DNA of 64,000 nt from Pseudoalteromonas shioyasakiensis (GTDB taxonomy: Bacteria > Pseudomonadota > Gammaproteobacteria > Enterobacterales > Alteromonadaceae): contig NZ_LRUE01000022.1 of assembly GCF_001550135.1 (NCBI RefSeq), positions 277,439 through 341,438 of the forward strand, given 5' to 3'. Below are positions 35,160-42,613 of this stretch, piece by piece; within the stretch, counting starts at the first letter, position 1; the number at the start of each line of letters is the position of its first letter. Under the pieces are notes generated by a model. It made no database searches, had not been told where the DNA came from, and was given only the letters and a program-made list of their open reading frames with translations. A program made the translations under genes and the position numbers.

Positions 35160-36533
35160 GTGATAAATTTACCAAGCTGGGATCAATCTCTGATCAACAA
35201 GTACAATATTTCTGGTCCTCGATATACATCTTACCCAACAGCATTGTCTTTAGCTGATGGTTATAACCAACAAGATATGATTAACGCGATTGCGGCGTCG
35301 AAAAGCCGTTCTTTATCTTTGTATATCCATATCCCTTTTTGCAGTCAGCTTTGTTATTACTGTGGTTGTAATAAGGTGATCACTCGTCATCAATCTAAAG
35401 CCGATTTATACCTAGATAATTTAGCGCTTGAAATTGCTGAGCAAGCAACGCTTTTTGCCGATTATAACATTGAACAACTGCATTTAGGGGGTGGTACGCC
35501 AACGTTCTTATCGGCAGAGCAAATGAGCCGCTTAATGGTATTGGTTGAGCAGCATTTTAATTTTGCTGATGATGCCGAGCGCGGTATTGAGATTGACCCT
35601 CGTTCTTTAGCTGATGGCATGCTAGTACACCTACGTCAGCTTGGCTTCAATCGTGTCTCATTTGGTATTCAAGACTTTAATGATGATGTGCAACTGGCAG
35701 TTAATCGCCCGCAAAGCGTGCAATCTGTAAAAGGTTTAATTAGTGAGGCTCGTGAACTTGGCTTTAAATCTATTAATGCCGATATGATTTACGGTTTGCC
35801 ACTGCAAACACCTGAGAGCTTTAAAGAGACGATTGCACAGCTGATTGAGCTAAACCCTGATCGCGTGTCGGTATTTAACTATGCTCACTTACCAGATAGA
35901 TTCGCTGCACAGCGTAAAATTAAAGACGCTGACTTACCATCTGCGGGCGATAAGCTCACTATGTTCAAAAATACCCTTGAGCAGATGTTAGCGGCGGGTT
36001 ATCAGTTTATTGGTATGGACCACTTTGCCCGTAAAGACAATGAACTAGCGATTGCACAAAACGCAGGTCAATTACACCGTAATTTCCAAGGTTACACAAC
36101 GCATGGCCAATGTGACTTATTAGGTTTGGGTGTGTCATCGATTTCGCAAATAGGCAATGCCATTTTACAAAACGAAAAAGAGTTGAAGCACTATTACAAA
36201 GCTGTGCAAGAAGGCTATGGCAGTGCAATCTGTAAAGGTGTTGCTTTAACTGATGACGATACGTTACGTGCCGCAGTGATCAAACAATTGATCTGCCAGT
36301 TTGAGCTGGATATTCCAGCAATCGAAAAACAGTTTAATATTAACTTTGCCAGCTACTTCTGCGAGGCACTACAGGCACTCGACCCATTACTAGCTGATGG
36401 CTTGGTGTCTGTTAGCCAAGATAAGATCACAGTAACAGCTCGCGGTAATTTATTTATTCGTATTATTTGTATGTGCTTTGATGCGCACCTACAACAACAA
36501 ATCAAGCAAACTCGTTTCTCACGAGTTATCTAG
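35160..36533 (+). CDS. hemN: Oxygen-independent coproporphyrinogen III oxidase
   Basis: Radical-SAM enzyme that oxidatively decarboxylates coproporphyrinogen III to protoporphyrinogen IX in heme synthesis without oxygen. The 4Fe-4S motif is C61-x3-C65-x2-C68 followed by the extra GC (CYYCGC), and IHIPFC and HLGGGTPTFL are family signatures. The GTG at 35160 lies eight bases after GGAG and gives 457 aa, the E. coli length; the GTG three codons earlier is too close to that site. A terminator follows. HemN next to yihI is also the E. coli order. Confidence 0.96.
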   Translation: MINLPSWDQSLINKYNISGPRYTSYPTALSLADGYNQQDMINAIAASKSRSLSLYIHIPFCSQLCYYCGCNKVITRHQSKADLYLDNLALEIAEQATLFADYNIEQLHLGGGTPTFLSAEQMSRLMVLVEQHFNFADDAERGIEIDPRSLADGMLVHLRQLGFNRVSFGIQDFNDDVQLAVNRPQSVQSVKGLISEARELGFKSINADMIYGLPLQTPESFKETIAQLIELNPDRVSVFNYAHLPDRFAAQRKIKDADLPSAGDKLTMFKNTLEQMLAAGYQFIGMDHFARKDNELAIAQNAGQLHRNFQGYTTHGQCDLLGLGVSSISQIGNAILQNEKELKHYYKAVQEGYGSAICKGVALTDDDTLRAAVIKQLICQFELDIPAIEKQFNINFASYFCEALQALDPLLADGLVSVSQDKITVTARGNLFIRIICMCFDAHLQQQIKQTRFSRVI

Positions 36534-36543
36534 CCCAACAAAA

Positions 36544-36571
36544 AGCAGAGCCTAGGCTCTGCTTCTATTTT
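36544..36571 (+). terminator. Rho-independent terminator of hemN
   Basis: AGCAGAGCC-TAGGCTCTGCT perfect dyad followed by TCTATTTT. It lies 10 bp after the hemN stop and before the convergent DUF2489 gene. Confidence 0.8.
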
Positions 36572-36593
36572 GCTTAAATCGCAGCATGTTTGT

Positions 36594-37109
36594 TTAATTG
36601 AATACTACGTTTTCGCTGCCTGGAGCGGCTTTAAACTCTTCAATTATACGTGCGCAATCTGCTTTAATTTCATCGCTATGCTGTTCTTCAGCACGCCAGC
36701 GAGCGGTGTCCATTTTAAAAATCTCTTTTTTAGAGTATTTCTTACGGGCATCGTGCGTTGGCATATCTTTTACGACTTCGTACATTTTAAATATGCCTGG
36801 GTAGCGCTCACTTAGCTCAAACTCTTCTGCAAAGCTGTATTGAGAGATCAGCACCCAAATACGTAAGCAACCTTCTGAGAACTCACATTGCTCTTCATTC
36901 ATTGCACGGGCAATTAAATGAATGCTATCGGCTAGCTTTGCATTACGCTTTGCTTTTGATGCCGCAAGCTTTTGCTCATGCTCAGCTTGCTTCTTGGCGA
37001 TAAGCTTATTTTGCTCTTTTAGTTTATACAGAAGTTGCCCTGCATAAAACGCAAGCCCTGCGATAATTGCCGCACCAATTACAATGGCAATAATCAAGGT
37101 TGTGCTCAT
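36594..37109 (-). CDS. DUF2489 membrane-anchored protein
   Basis: A 171-aa protein with one N-terminal membrane span (LIIAIVIGAAIIAGLAFYAG), a basic coiled-coil-like linker (KLKEQNKLIAKKQAEHEQKL) and a cytoplasmic domain (SIHLIARAMNEEQCEFSEGCLRIWVLI) with the DUF2489 pattern. Function unknown. It overlaps the end of yihI by 4 bp (ATGA) and is cotranscribed with it. Confidence 0.8.
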   Translation of the reverse strand: MSTTLIIAIVIGAAIIAGLAFYAGQLLYKLKEQNKLIAKKQAEHEQKLAASKAKRNAKLADSIHLIARAMNEEQCEFSEGCLRIWVLISQYSFAEEFELSERYPGIFKMYEVVKDMPTHDARKKYSKKEIFKMDTARWRAEEQHSDEIKADCARIIEEFKAAPGSENVVFN

Positions 37110-37705
37110 CGCTCATCCTCATCTTCGTCATCAAACCATTCATTGGCTAAGTCATCAGATAAGTACTTATCGAAGTCAGATTCACCTTCATCGTATGAAT
37201 CATCTTCAAAGTCATCTTCGTACTCGTCTTCATCTTCAATGCCTAATAACTCACACAGTGCTTGGTGGCGAGCAATACGGCTATTGAAGTACTTAGCATC
37301 TTTACCTGTTAATAACTCACCGCGCTCATGACGCTCAACTAGCTTAAGTAGACGCTCGTCATTCTCTAGCGCTTCTAACTCTTGCTCTGGTGTTAGTTCA
37401 GGCTCAGCCACTTTCTTAAGCTCAACCATAGGTTTTAAGTTGCGTTTCATTTCAACTTTCGGCTCAGCCTTAGGCGCAACTAAAGAAACCGGCTTTTTAC
37501 TACCAACACGCTTATCTTTCGGTTGATTGTTTACAGCAGTGTTTTCTGCATTTTGTGCATCAGGTGCATTTCGAGACCCAGGTTTAGCACCTTTGGTCTT
37601 TTTAACTCGCTGCTCTTTTAACGCGCGCATCTCTCTAAGCTTTTCTTTGCTTAGACGTACAGGACCATTCGATGGAATTTTACGCGACTTTTTCTTTCTA
37701 CTCAT
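37106..37705 (-). CDS. yihI: Der GTPase-activating protein YihI
   Basis: A GAP-like protein that stimulates the ribosome-assembly GTPase Der. It is 199 aa: a very basic N-terminus (MSRKKKSRKIPSNGPVRLSKEKLREMRALKEQR), a disordered middle, a helical core (TPEQELEALENDERLLKLVERHERGELLTGKDAKYFNSRIARHQ) and an acidic C-terminal tail. All features match E. coli YihI, and it is near hemN in both organisms. Confidence 0.93.
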   Translation of the reverse strand: MSRKKKSRKIPSNGPVRLSKEKLREMRALKEQRVKKTKGAKPGSRNAPDAQNAENTAVNNQPKDKRVGSKKPVSLVAPKAEPKVEMKRNLKPMVELKKVAEPELTPEQELEALENDERLLKLVERHERGELLTGKDAKYFNSRIARHQALCELLGIEDEDEYEDDFEDDSYDEGESDFDKYLSDDLANEWFDDEDEDER

Positions 37706-37865
37706 ATCTTGATCATCTCACTTAAGAGGTTGTGCACAACGCCTTTGTGGCATTGTAATGCTGGCATAACCAGAAGAATTCGATGTGCGGATGTGGTTGG
37801 TCAACTTGACGAACTGCGCACTTTTCATACTTTTAGTACAAACGGTGGCTATTGTAACAGGACAA
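37706..37865. other. Promoter region of yihI
   Basis: About 160 bp upstream of yihI on the minus strand and just downstream of the CsrB/C-type RNA terminator. No gene seen; presumably holds the yihI promoter. Confidence 0.4.
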
Positions 37866-38190
37866 ATAAAAAGGCGGTAGAGAAAACATCTCTACCGCCT
37901 ACTAATCTGAGCGCCAATTATCTGGACACTTCTCCCTTCGACTTTTTAGTCTTTATTATTTTTATTATTATTGTTTATCCATTTTGTTATTGTTTTAACC
38001 TTCCGTGTAGCATTCCATTTTGTTTTTATTATTAAACTTCCATGAGCTTTTATTATTCTCGGTCAATCCTGACGCTTTTTTGTTATTTCCTTTAGGACAC
38101 CTAACCAGTGTCAACCCCTAAAGACTTGCCGCAGTCACTTTCCTTATTACATTGTCCATGTTGTTTTTGCTGTCTCAGCGACAGTGGTTA
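37866..38190 (-). ncRNA. csrC: CsrB/CsrC-family regulatory RNA (CsrA-sequestering)
   Basis: On the minus strand about nine GGA motifs occur within roughly 290 nt, several in loops or single-stranded runs: GTCA-GGAT-TGAC, CATGGAAG, AATGGAATG, ACGGAAGG, ATGGATAA, AGGGAGAAG. A strong terminator ends it (11-bp GGCGGTAGAG stem, 37872-37900, then T-run). A GacA/UvrY-type upstream site TGTAAG-N6-CTTATT lies at 38307-38324. In E. coli csrC occupies the same place, between engB and yihI and codirectional with yihI. The 5' end is approximate. There is no protein-coding frame. Confidence 0.82.
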
Positions 38191-38306
38191 ATTTACTCAT
38201 TAATAATTTTGTTACAACTGATTTATATAATTTTTCTTACAGATAAGATATTGCAACAAGCTCAACTTATTTAATAACAAAGAGTTATGTATAAAATTGA
38301 AATAAA

Positions 38307-38324
38307 AATAAGATTTAGCTTACA
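38307..38324 (-). promoter_or_regulatory. GacA/UvrY-type upstream activating site
   Basis: Minus-strand TGTAAG-CTAAAT-CTTATT matches ten of the twelve defined bases of the consensus TGTAAG-N6-CTTACA. It lies about 120 bp upstream of the presumed start of the CsrB/C-type RNA, a normal position for this activator. Confidence 0.6.
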
Positions 38325-38381
38325 GCTCGATATGGACAATGTCTCACAAAGGCGTAGGAGATTTCGACATAGTTTAAATAC

Positions 38382-38409
38382 AAAAAAAGCAGCTTGCGCT
38401 GCTTTTTTC
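38382..38409 (-). terminator. Rho-independent terminator of cytochrome c4 gene
   Basis: AGCAGC-TTGC-GCTGCT stem flanked by A7 and T6, so it can work in both directions. It lies about 50 bp after the cytochrome c4 stop on the minus strand and separates it from the csrC control region. Confidence 0.85.
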
Positions 38410-38456
38410 ACACTAATCACATATTACTGCGGAGTATTACTACCCGCAATCAGACT

Positions 38457-39089
38457 TTAGTGTAAGCCACCTAAGTATTTTGAAAGTACTTCGATGTCTT
38501 TGTCTGTTAGCTTTTTAGCGATGTCTTGCATCATACCGTTTAAGTCGTTATTACGCGTACCATCACGGAATTTTTCAAGTTGTGACTTGATGTATTCTGG
38601 ATGTTGGAACGAAACTTTCGGGAATTTAGCTAGTGATGTACCGTTACCACGAGGACCGTGACACGCAGCACATGCTGGAATACCACGCTCTGCATCACCG
38701 GCTTTATAAAGCTGCTGACCTACTTCTACTACATCTTTAGGCGTTGTACCTTCAGACATATTTAAAGAAGAGAAGTAAGCTGCTAGGTCTTTCATGTCTT
38801 GATCGCTAAGCGGCATAGCCATACCACTCATTACTGGATCCATACGACCTTCTTTGCCGCCAGATGTCATACCTAATTTAAACTCTTGTAATTGTTTATA
38901 GATATAATCTGCGTGTTGGCCTGCAATTTTAGGGTAGATATTAACCGGTGCATTACCGTCTGGGCCGTGACAAGCCGCACACGTTGCCGATTTCTCTTTA
39001 CCTGCGTTTACATCGCCATCAAATGCTGTTGCGTTGCTTGCTGACAACGTACCAAGCAATATAGTTAAAGATAGTGCTATTTTTTTCAT
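38457..39089 (-). CDS. Cytochrome c4 (diheme)
   Basis: A 210-aa periplasmic electron carrier. Signal peptide MKKIALSLTILLGTLSASNATA, then two homologous halves each with a CAACHGPxGN heme-binding site; axial Met residues lie in GMAMPLSDQD and GMMQDIAKKLTDKD. It delivers electrons to terminal oxidases, typically cbb3 type. Its place next to engB is common in gammaproteobacteria. Own promoter in the divergent 283-bp gap (39090-39372), which holds no gene. Confidence 0.95.
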   Translation of the reverse strand: MKKIALSLTILLGTLSASNATAFDGDVNAGKEKSATCAACHGPDGNAPVNIYPKIAGQHADYIYKQLQEFKLGMTSGGKEGRMDPVMSGMAMPLSDQDMKDLAAYFSSLNMSEGTTPKDVVEVGQQLYKAGDAERGIPACAACHGPRGNGTSLAKFPKVSFQHPEYIKSQLEKFRDGTRNNDLNGMMQDIAKKLTDKDIEVLSKYLGGLH

Positions 39090-39372
39090 GGTGAATTCTC
39101 TGTTTCCGACCCTGTATCATCTACAATATGGATGTTGTGATTTCTATATTCTACACGATAATAAATTCTCTGGCACGTTTTCTGCCCACATTAAGCTCAT
39201 AATTTATAGGGATTTGACTTAGATTAAGTTTATACCTAGTAATTTTCCTAATTTAAAGCCAATTTAGCACGCTTAAATACGCTTTTGAATGCTGCTTTAA
39301 TAGTATAAAATACGTGCCTTAAGTGGAAATTAGCCACTGTTTGTTATTTTTTATAAAAGACTAGGAGAGCCT

Positions 39373-40020
39373 GTGCTCAAATCTCGTATCAAATACAATA
39401 CTGCGTCCTTTGTTACCAGCGCACCTGATATCTCACGCTTACCTGCTGATACGGGGATTGAAGTCGCGTTTGCTGGTCGCTCTAATGCGGGTAAATCAAG
39501 TGCTTTAAACACGTTAACAGATCAAAAGTTAGCGCGTACTTCTAAAACACCCGGTCGTACTCAGCTGATCAATACCTTTGAACTTGATGCCGATAAACGC
39601 CTTATCGACTTACCAGGCTATGGTTTTGCTAAAGTTCCTATCGAAATGAAGAAGAAATGGCAAAAGTCACTAGGTGAATACTTACAAAAACGTCAAAGCT
39701 TAAAAGGTATCGTTGTTTTGATGGATATTCGCCACCCGTTAAAAGATTTAGACCGTGACTTAATCGACTGGGCCGTGGGCAGCGAAATTCCAGTGCTGGC
39801 ACTATTAACTAAAGCCGACAAGCTAAAACAGGGCGCGCGAAAAGCTCAAGTTTTACAAGTTCGTCGTGAGTTAAGTAGTTTAGATGGTGATATTACAGTA
39901 CATGCCTTCTCTTCACTAAAAGGCACAGGCTTACCTGAAGTTGCTAAAAAGCTTGATGAGTGGTTCTTAGGGCCCATTGAAGCTCAAGCACCTGAGTCTG
40001 ACGAACAACCAGAAGCTTAA
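39373..40020 (+). CDS. engB: Ribosome biogenesis GTPase EngB (YihA/YsxC)
   Basis: A 215-aa GTPase required for 50S assembly. P-loop GRSNAGKSS, switch [12 protein letters not shown], NKxD-type TKADK; SSLKGTG near the end. GTG start preceded by AGGAGAGCCT. It belongs to the same ancestral neighbourhood as polA, csrC, yihI and hemN. Confidence 0.96.
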   Translation: MLKSRIKYNTASFVTSAPDISRLPADTGIEVAFAGRSNAGKSSALNTLTDQKLARTSKTPGRTQLINTFELDADKRLIDLPGYGFAKVPIEMKKKWQKSLGEYLQKRQSLKGIVVLMDIRHPLKDLDRDLIDWAVGSEIPVLALLTKADKLKQGARKAQVLQVRRELSSLDGDITVHAFSSLKGTGLPEVAKKLDEWFLGPIEAQAPESDEQPEA

Positions 40021-40024
40021 TCGC

Positions 40025-40543
40025 TTAGGCCAAGTAATAACGCTTGGCTAATGATTCTATATAGTAGCCCTGCTCGTCTGAGCAGGCTATTTCGGCCCAC
40101 TGATAATAAACATTTCTCGATACCCTCGCAGCCAAGCCATGTGCTAATTGAAGATAAGGCACACTGACACCTTCAAATTCTCTCAGTAATAGTGGTTGCT
40201 TTGCTGAAACCAACCAAGCGCGCTGTAAATTATCAACACAACAAAGCGCACGGCCTTGCTCTGTATCTTCAAAGCGCCAATCAACAATAATAAAAGGTAC
40301 ATCATCGACCGTGATAGCCATTTTCTCGACGGGTGTTTTTAAAAAATAACTACCTGCTTCTTTGCAAAGCACAGAGGCAAAGAGTTTAACCATTGCCTCG
40401 CGCTTTATTTCACTGCCGGCATAAAACCACCGCCCTTGCGCATCAATCAATATAGGCACTTGTCCACAGTTTTGTGGCTGCCATTGATCAAAAGGTTTAT
40501 CGGGTGCCTGAAGAGCGGCTTCTAAGTCAGCAAGTGATTGCAT
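40025..40543 (-). CDS. DUF1285 family protein
   Basis: A 172-aa soluble protein, beta-rich. RWFYAGSEIKREAMVKLFASVL, KTPVEKMAITVDDVPFIIVDW and the C-terminal YYIESLAKRYYLA follow the DUF1285 pattern (structure known, role unknown). It overlaps the end of the upstream yceI gene by one base (TAATG), so the two form an operon. Convergent with engB with 4 bp between stops. Confidence 0.82.
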   Translation of the reverse strand: MQSLADLEAALQAPDKPFDQWQPQNCGQVPILIDAQGRWFYAGSEIKREAMVKLFASVLCKEAGSYFLKTPVEKMAITVDDVPFIIVDWRFEDTEQGRALCCVDNLQRAWLVSAKQPLLLREFEGVSVPYLQLAHGLAARVSRNVYYQWAEIACSDEQGYYIESLAKRYYLA

Positions 40544-41130
40544 TATTTTTCTTTATCTAGCGTCAAAGAAAATGTTACAGGAACAGCTGTCGCAATTGAT
40601 GGTAAACCCGCAAGTTTTTGTAACTCACTAATACCTTCTGTTACTTTGAAATCACTTGCATTAATAATCACCGGCGTAAACGATGAAACAGTAACATCGC
40701 CTTTCGGTGACATATTGGCAAGTACATCAATTGTTAACTCTTTCTTGTTGCCATGGAAGTCTAATTCAGCTTTCAAACCTTTAAGCACATGTTGACCTGG
40801 TTTTAGCGTTAACAGCGCTTTGCTTAAATCAGCAGTTAACACTGCATTAGGGAATTTAGCTGTCTCAAATAACAACTTGGTCATGCGCTCATTGCGGATA
40901 GGGATCAGAGTTTCAACCGATGTCAGATCGATCATCAACTTAAATTGACCTTGCTCGTTAAGTGTACCCGACACGTTTTTGAAATGATGCGCTTCTGCAA
41001 CTGAATTCTTTTTGATAGACACAAAGCTCACATTGCTTTGCTCATTATTAACTTGCCAGTTTGCGCTGGCTAAAGGGGCAACTAAAATACTCGATAATGA
41101 AAAGGCAGCAATTGCCAAAGATTTAAACAT
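40543..41130 (-). CDS. YceI-family periplasmic lipocalin-like protein
   Basis: A 195-aa exported protein; signal peptide MFKSLAIAAFSLSSILVAPLASA. The mature part starts WQVNNEQSNVSFVSIKKNSVAEAHHF and shows SVETLIPIRNERMTKLLFETAKFP, the YceI fold that binds isoprenoid-type lipids in a beta-barrel. Physiological ligand unknown. Cotranscribed with DUF1285. Confidence 0.87.
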   Translation of the reverse strand: MFKSLAIAAFSLSSILVAPLASANWQVNNEQSNVSFVSIKKNSVAEAHHFKNVSGTLNEQGQFKLMIDLTSVETLIPIRNERMTKLLFETAKFPNAVLTADLSKALLTLKPGQHVLKGLKAELDFHGNKKELTIDVLANMSPKGDVTVSSFTPVIINASDFKVTEGISELQKLAGLPSIATAVPVTFSLTLDKEK

Positions 41131-41554
41131 AACGCATTCCTTCGAAAGTAAATAAGAATCACTTTGATGGTATCACTTGCGTTAATTTGTGCAATGAATT
41201 GTATGATAAGAGAAAGAAAAAGCGACTCACTCAACAAGGAGTGAGCCGGTATAGCAAACTGGGGAGAAGCTATCAATACGTTGCATCCTTTCAGATGCAT
41301 CATCAACAGGATGTCCTACAGGATGAGGACGGCGCGGACTTTAGCAAATACCGGATTAAAAATAAATTGCATAACCGCAGAAACAACACAAATTGATAAA
41401 CATATAACGAAACACTAAAACCATCTTTTCTTGTTTACTTAAAGTTAACATTACAGCGAACCGTAATTTAGGGTAAAGTGAATCAACAGCACGCAAAAAT
41501 CAGGCTTTTTCAAGGCTTGTTAGTGATAAAAATTGCAGTAGAAGAGTAAAAGGT
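41131..41554. other. Intergenic region before lipase gene holding a structured RNA candidate
   Basis: A 424-bp gap. The first 60 bp hold promoter-like elements (TTGCGT-N18-TATGAT at 41178-41207). The next ~150 bp form the structured segment annotated at 41214-41362. The last 190 bp are AT-rich and lead into the lipase start. A 69-codon plus-strand frame (41187-41396) is not protein-like. Confidence 0.5.
41214..41362 (+). ncRNA. Candidate structured RNA with GGA-loop hairpins
   Basis: Successive plus-strand hairpins: CTCACTC-N6-GAGTGAG; TAGC..CTGGGGAGAAGCTA with GGGGA in the loop; GCATC-N6-GATGC; GTCCT-ACAGGATG-AGGAC with AGGATG in the loop. CCGGTAT and ATACCGG bracket most of them as a closing stem. 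GGA motifs in hairpin loops resemble CsrA-binding RNA. No terminator is visible, so it might be a separate RNA or the 5' leader of the lipase mRNA. Confidence 0.5.
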
Positions 41555-42475
41555 ATGAAAAAAATCCCCTTAATTTTATTTGCTACCTTACTTTTTTTAA
41601 TGACCCCCTACTGCCATGCAAAAAAAACAACGACACAATATCCGGTAATTTTAGTTCATGGGCTAATGGGATTCGATAACCTACTCGGCCTAGATTATTT
41701 TTATAATGTTGCTACAAGTCTCAATCAAGATGGTACCTTGGTGTTCACGCCAGCGGTCTCGGCTATTAATAGCTCTGAAGTACGGGGCGAACAATTACTC
41801 ACTCGCGTAAAAGCAATTTTAGCACTGACTGGCGCAAAAAAAGTAAATTTGATTGGCCACAGCCAAGGCGCGCAAACAGTGCGCTATGTTGCCTCAGTCA
41901 GGCCAGATTTAATTGCCTCAGTAACCAGTATTGGCGGTGCAAACTATGGTAGTGACATTATAGATCTAATTAGTCAAAAACTACCTGCAAACTCTCAAGC
42001 AGAACATGCTGCTCAATTAGTATTTAATGCATTTGGTGGTGTTATTTCACTACTATCAGGTAACAGTGACTTACCACAAAACACACTGGGTGCATTAAAT
42101 AGCTTAAGTACACAGGGTGCTCATGCATTTAATCAAAAATACCCTGAAGGTTTACCAGAAAATAAATGCGAGCAAGGTCAGCTAGTTGCCGAAAATGGGG
42201 TGTATTATTTTTCGTGGAGTGGTACAGCAGCACTCACCAATATACTGGACCCAACCGACTTGCCCATGCTGCTTGGTTCGTTACTTATTTTAGGTAAAGA
42301 TGATGGCCTTGTATCGCGCTGCAGCAGCCATTTAGGACATGTCATCAAAGATGATTATGAAATGAACCACTTAGATGAGATTAATCAGTTTATTGGTTTA
42401 CACAACTTTCGGGAAATTGACCCTATTGAGCTTTATCGTCAACACGTAAAGAGATTGCAAGAGTTGGGGTTTTAG
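41555..42475 (+). CDS. Secreted triacylglycerol lipase (family I)
   Basis: A 306-aa exported alpha/beta hydrolase. Signal peptide to about residue 22; oxyanion VHGLMGFDN; nucleophile elbow GHSQG (Ser103); catalytic Asp in GKDDGLVS and His in NHLDEIN. Two cysteines (KCEQ, SRCSS) fit the single disulfide of Pseudomonas family I.1/I.2 lipases, which are secreted by the type II system and usually need a Lif foldase; none is in the window. The stop codon is the first TAG of an 8-bp repeat array. Confidence 0.9.
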   Translation: MKKIPLILFATLLFLMTPYCHAKKTTTQYPVILVHGLMGFDNLLGLDYFYNVATSLNQDGTLVFTPAVSAINSSEVRGEQLLTRVKAILALTGAKKVNLIGHSQGAQTVRYVASVRPDLIASVTSIGGANYGSDIIDLISQKLPANSQAEHAAQLVFNAFGGVISLLSGNSDLPQNTLGALNSLSTQGAHAFNQKYPEGLPENKCEQGQLVAENGVYYFSWSGTAALTNILDPTDLPMLLGSLLILGKDDGLVSRCSSHLGHVIKDDYEMNHLDEINQFIGLHNFREIDPIELYRQHVKRLQELGF

Positions 42476-42511
42476 CAAGTTAGCAAGTTAGCAAGTTAGC
42501 AAGTTAGCAAG
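42473..42511. repeat. Tandem 8-bp repeat TAGCAAGT (4.9 copies)
   Basis: Starts with the lipase stop codon TAG and runs as a perfect octamer array. Related inverted words ACTCGCTAACTT occur at about 42540-42551 and 42566-42577, so the region between lipase and polA could fold into hairpins. No gene in 42476-42613. Confidence 0.85.
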
Positions 42512-42613
42512 CCTAAATGACTTAGCTTACGTGTCAAGCAACTCGCTAACTTTACTCTTTCCCCTAGAAACTCGCTAACTTTCTAGCTGATAGCTTTCAT
42601 TTTTTCGAGACTA

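Noticed and set aside
41187..41396. 69-aa protein gene upstream of lipase
   Set aside because: The sequence is better explained by nested RNA hairpins; composition is biased and there is no ribosome-binding site.
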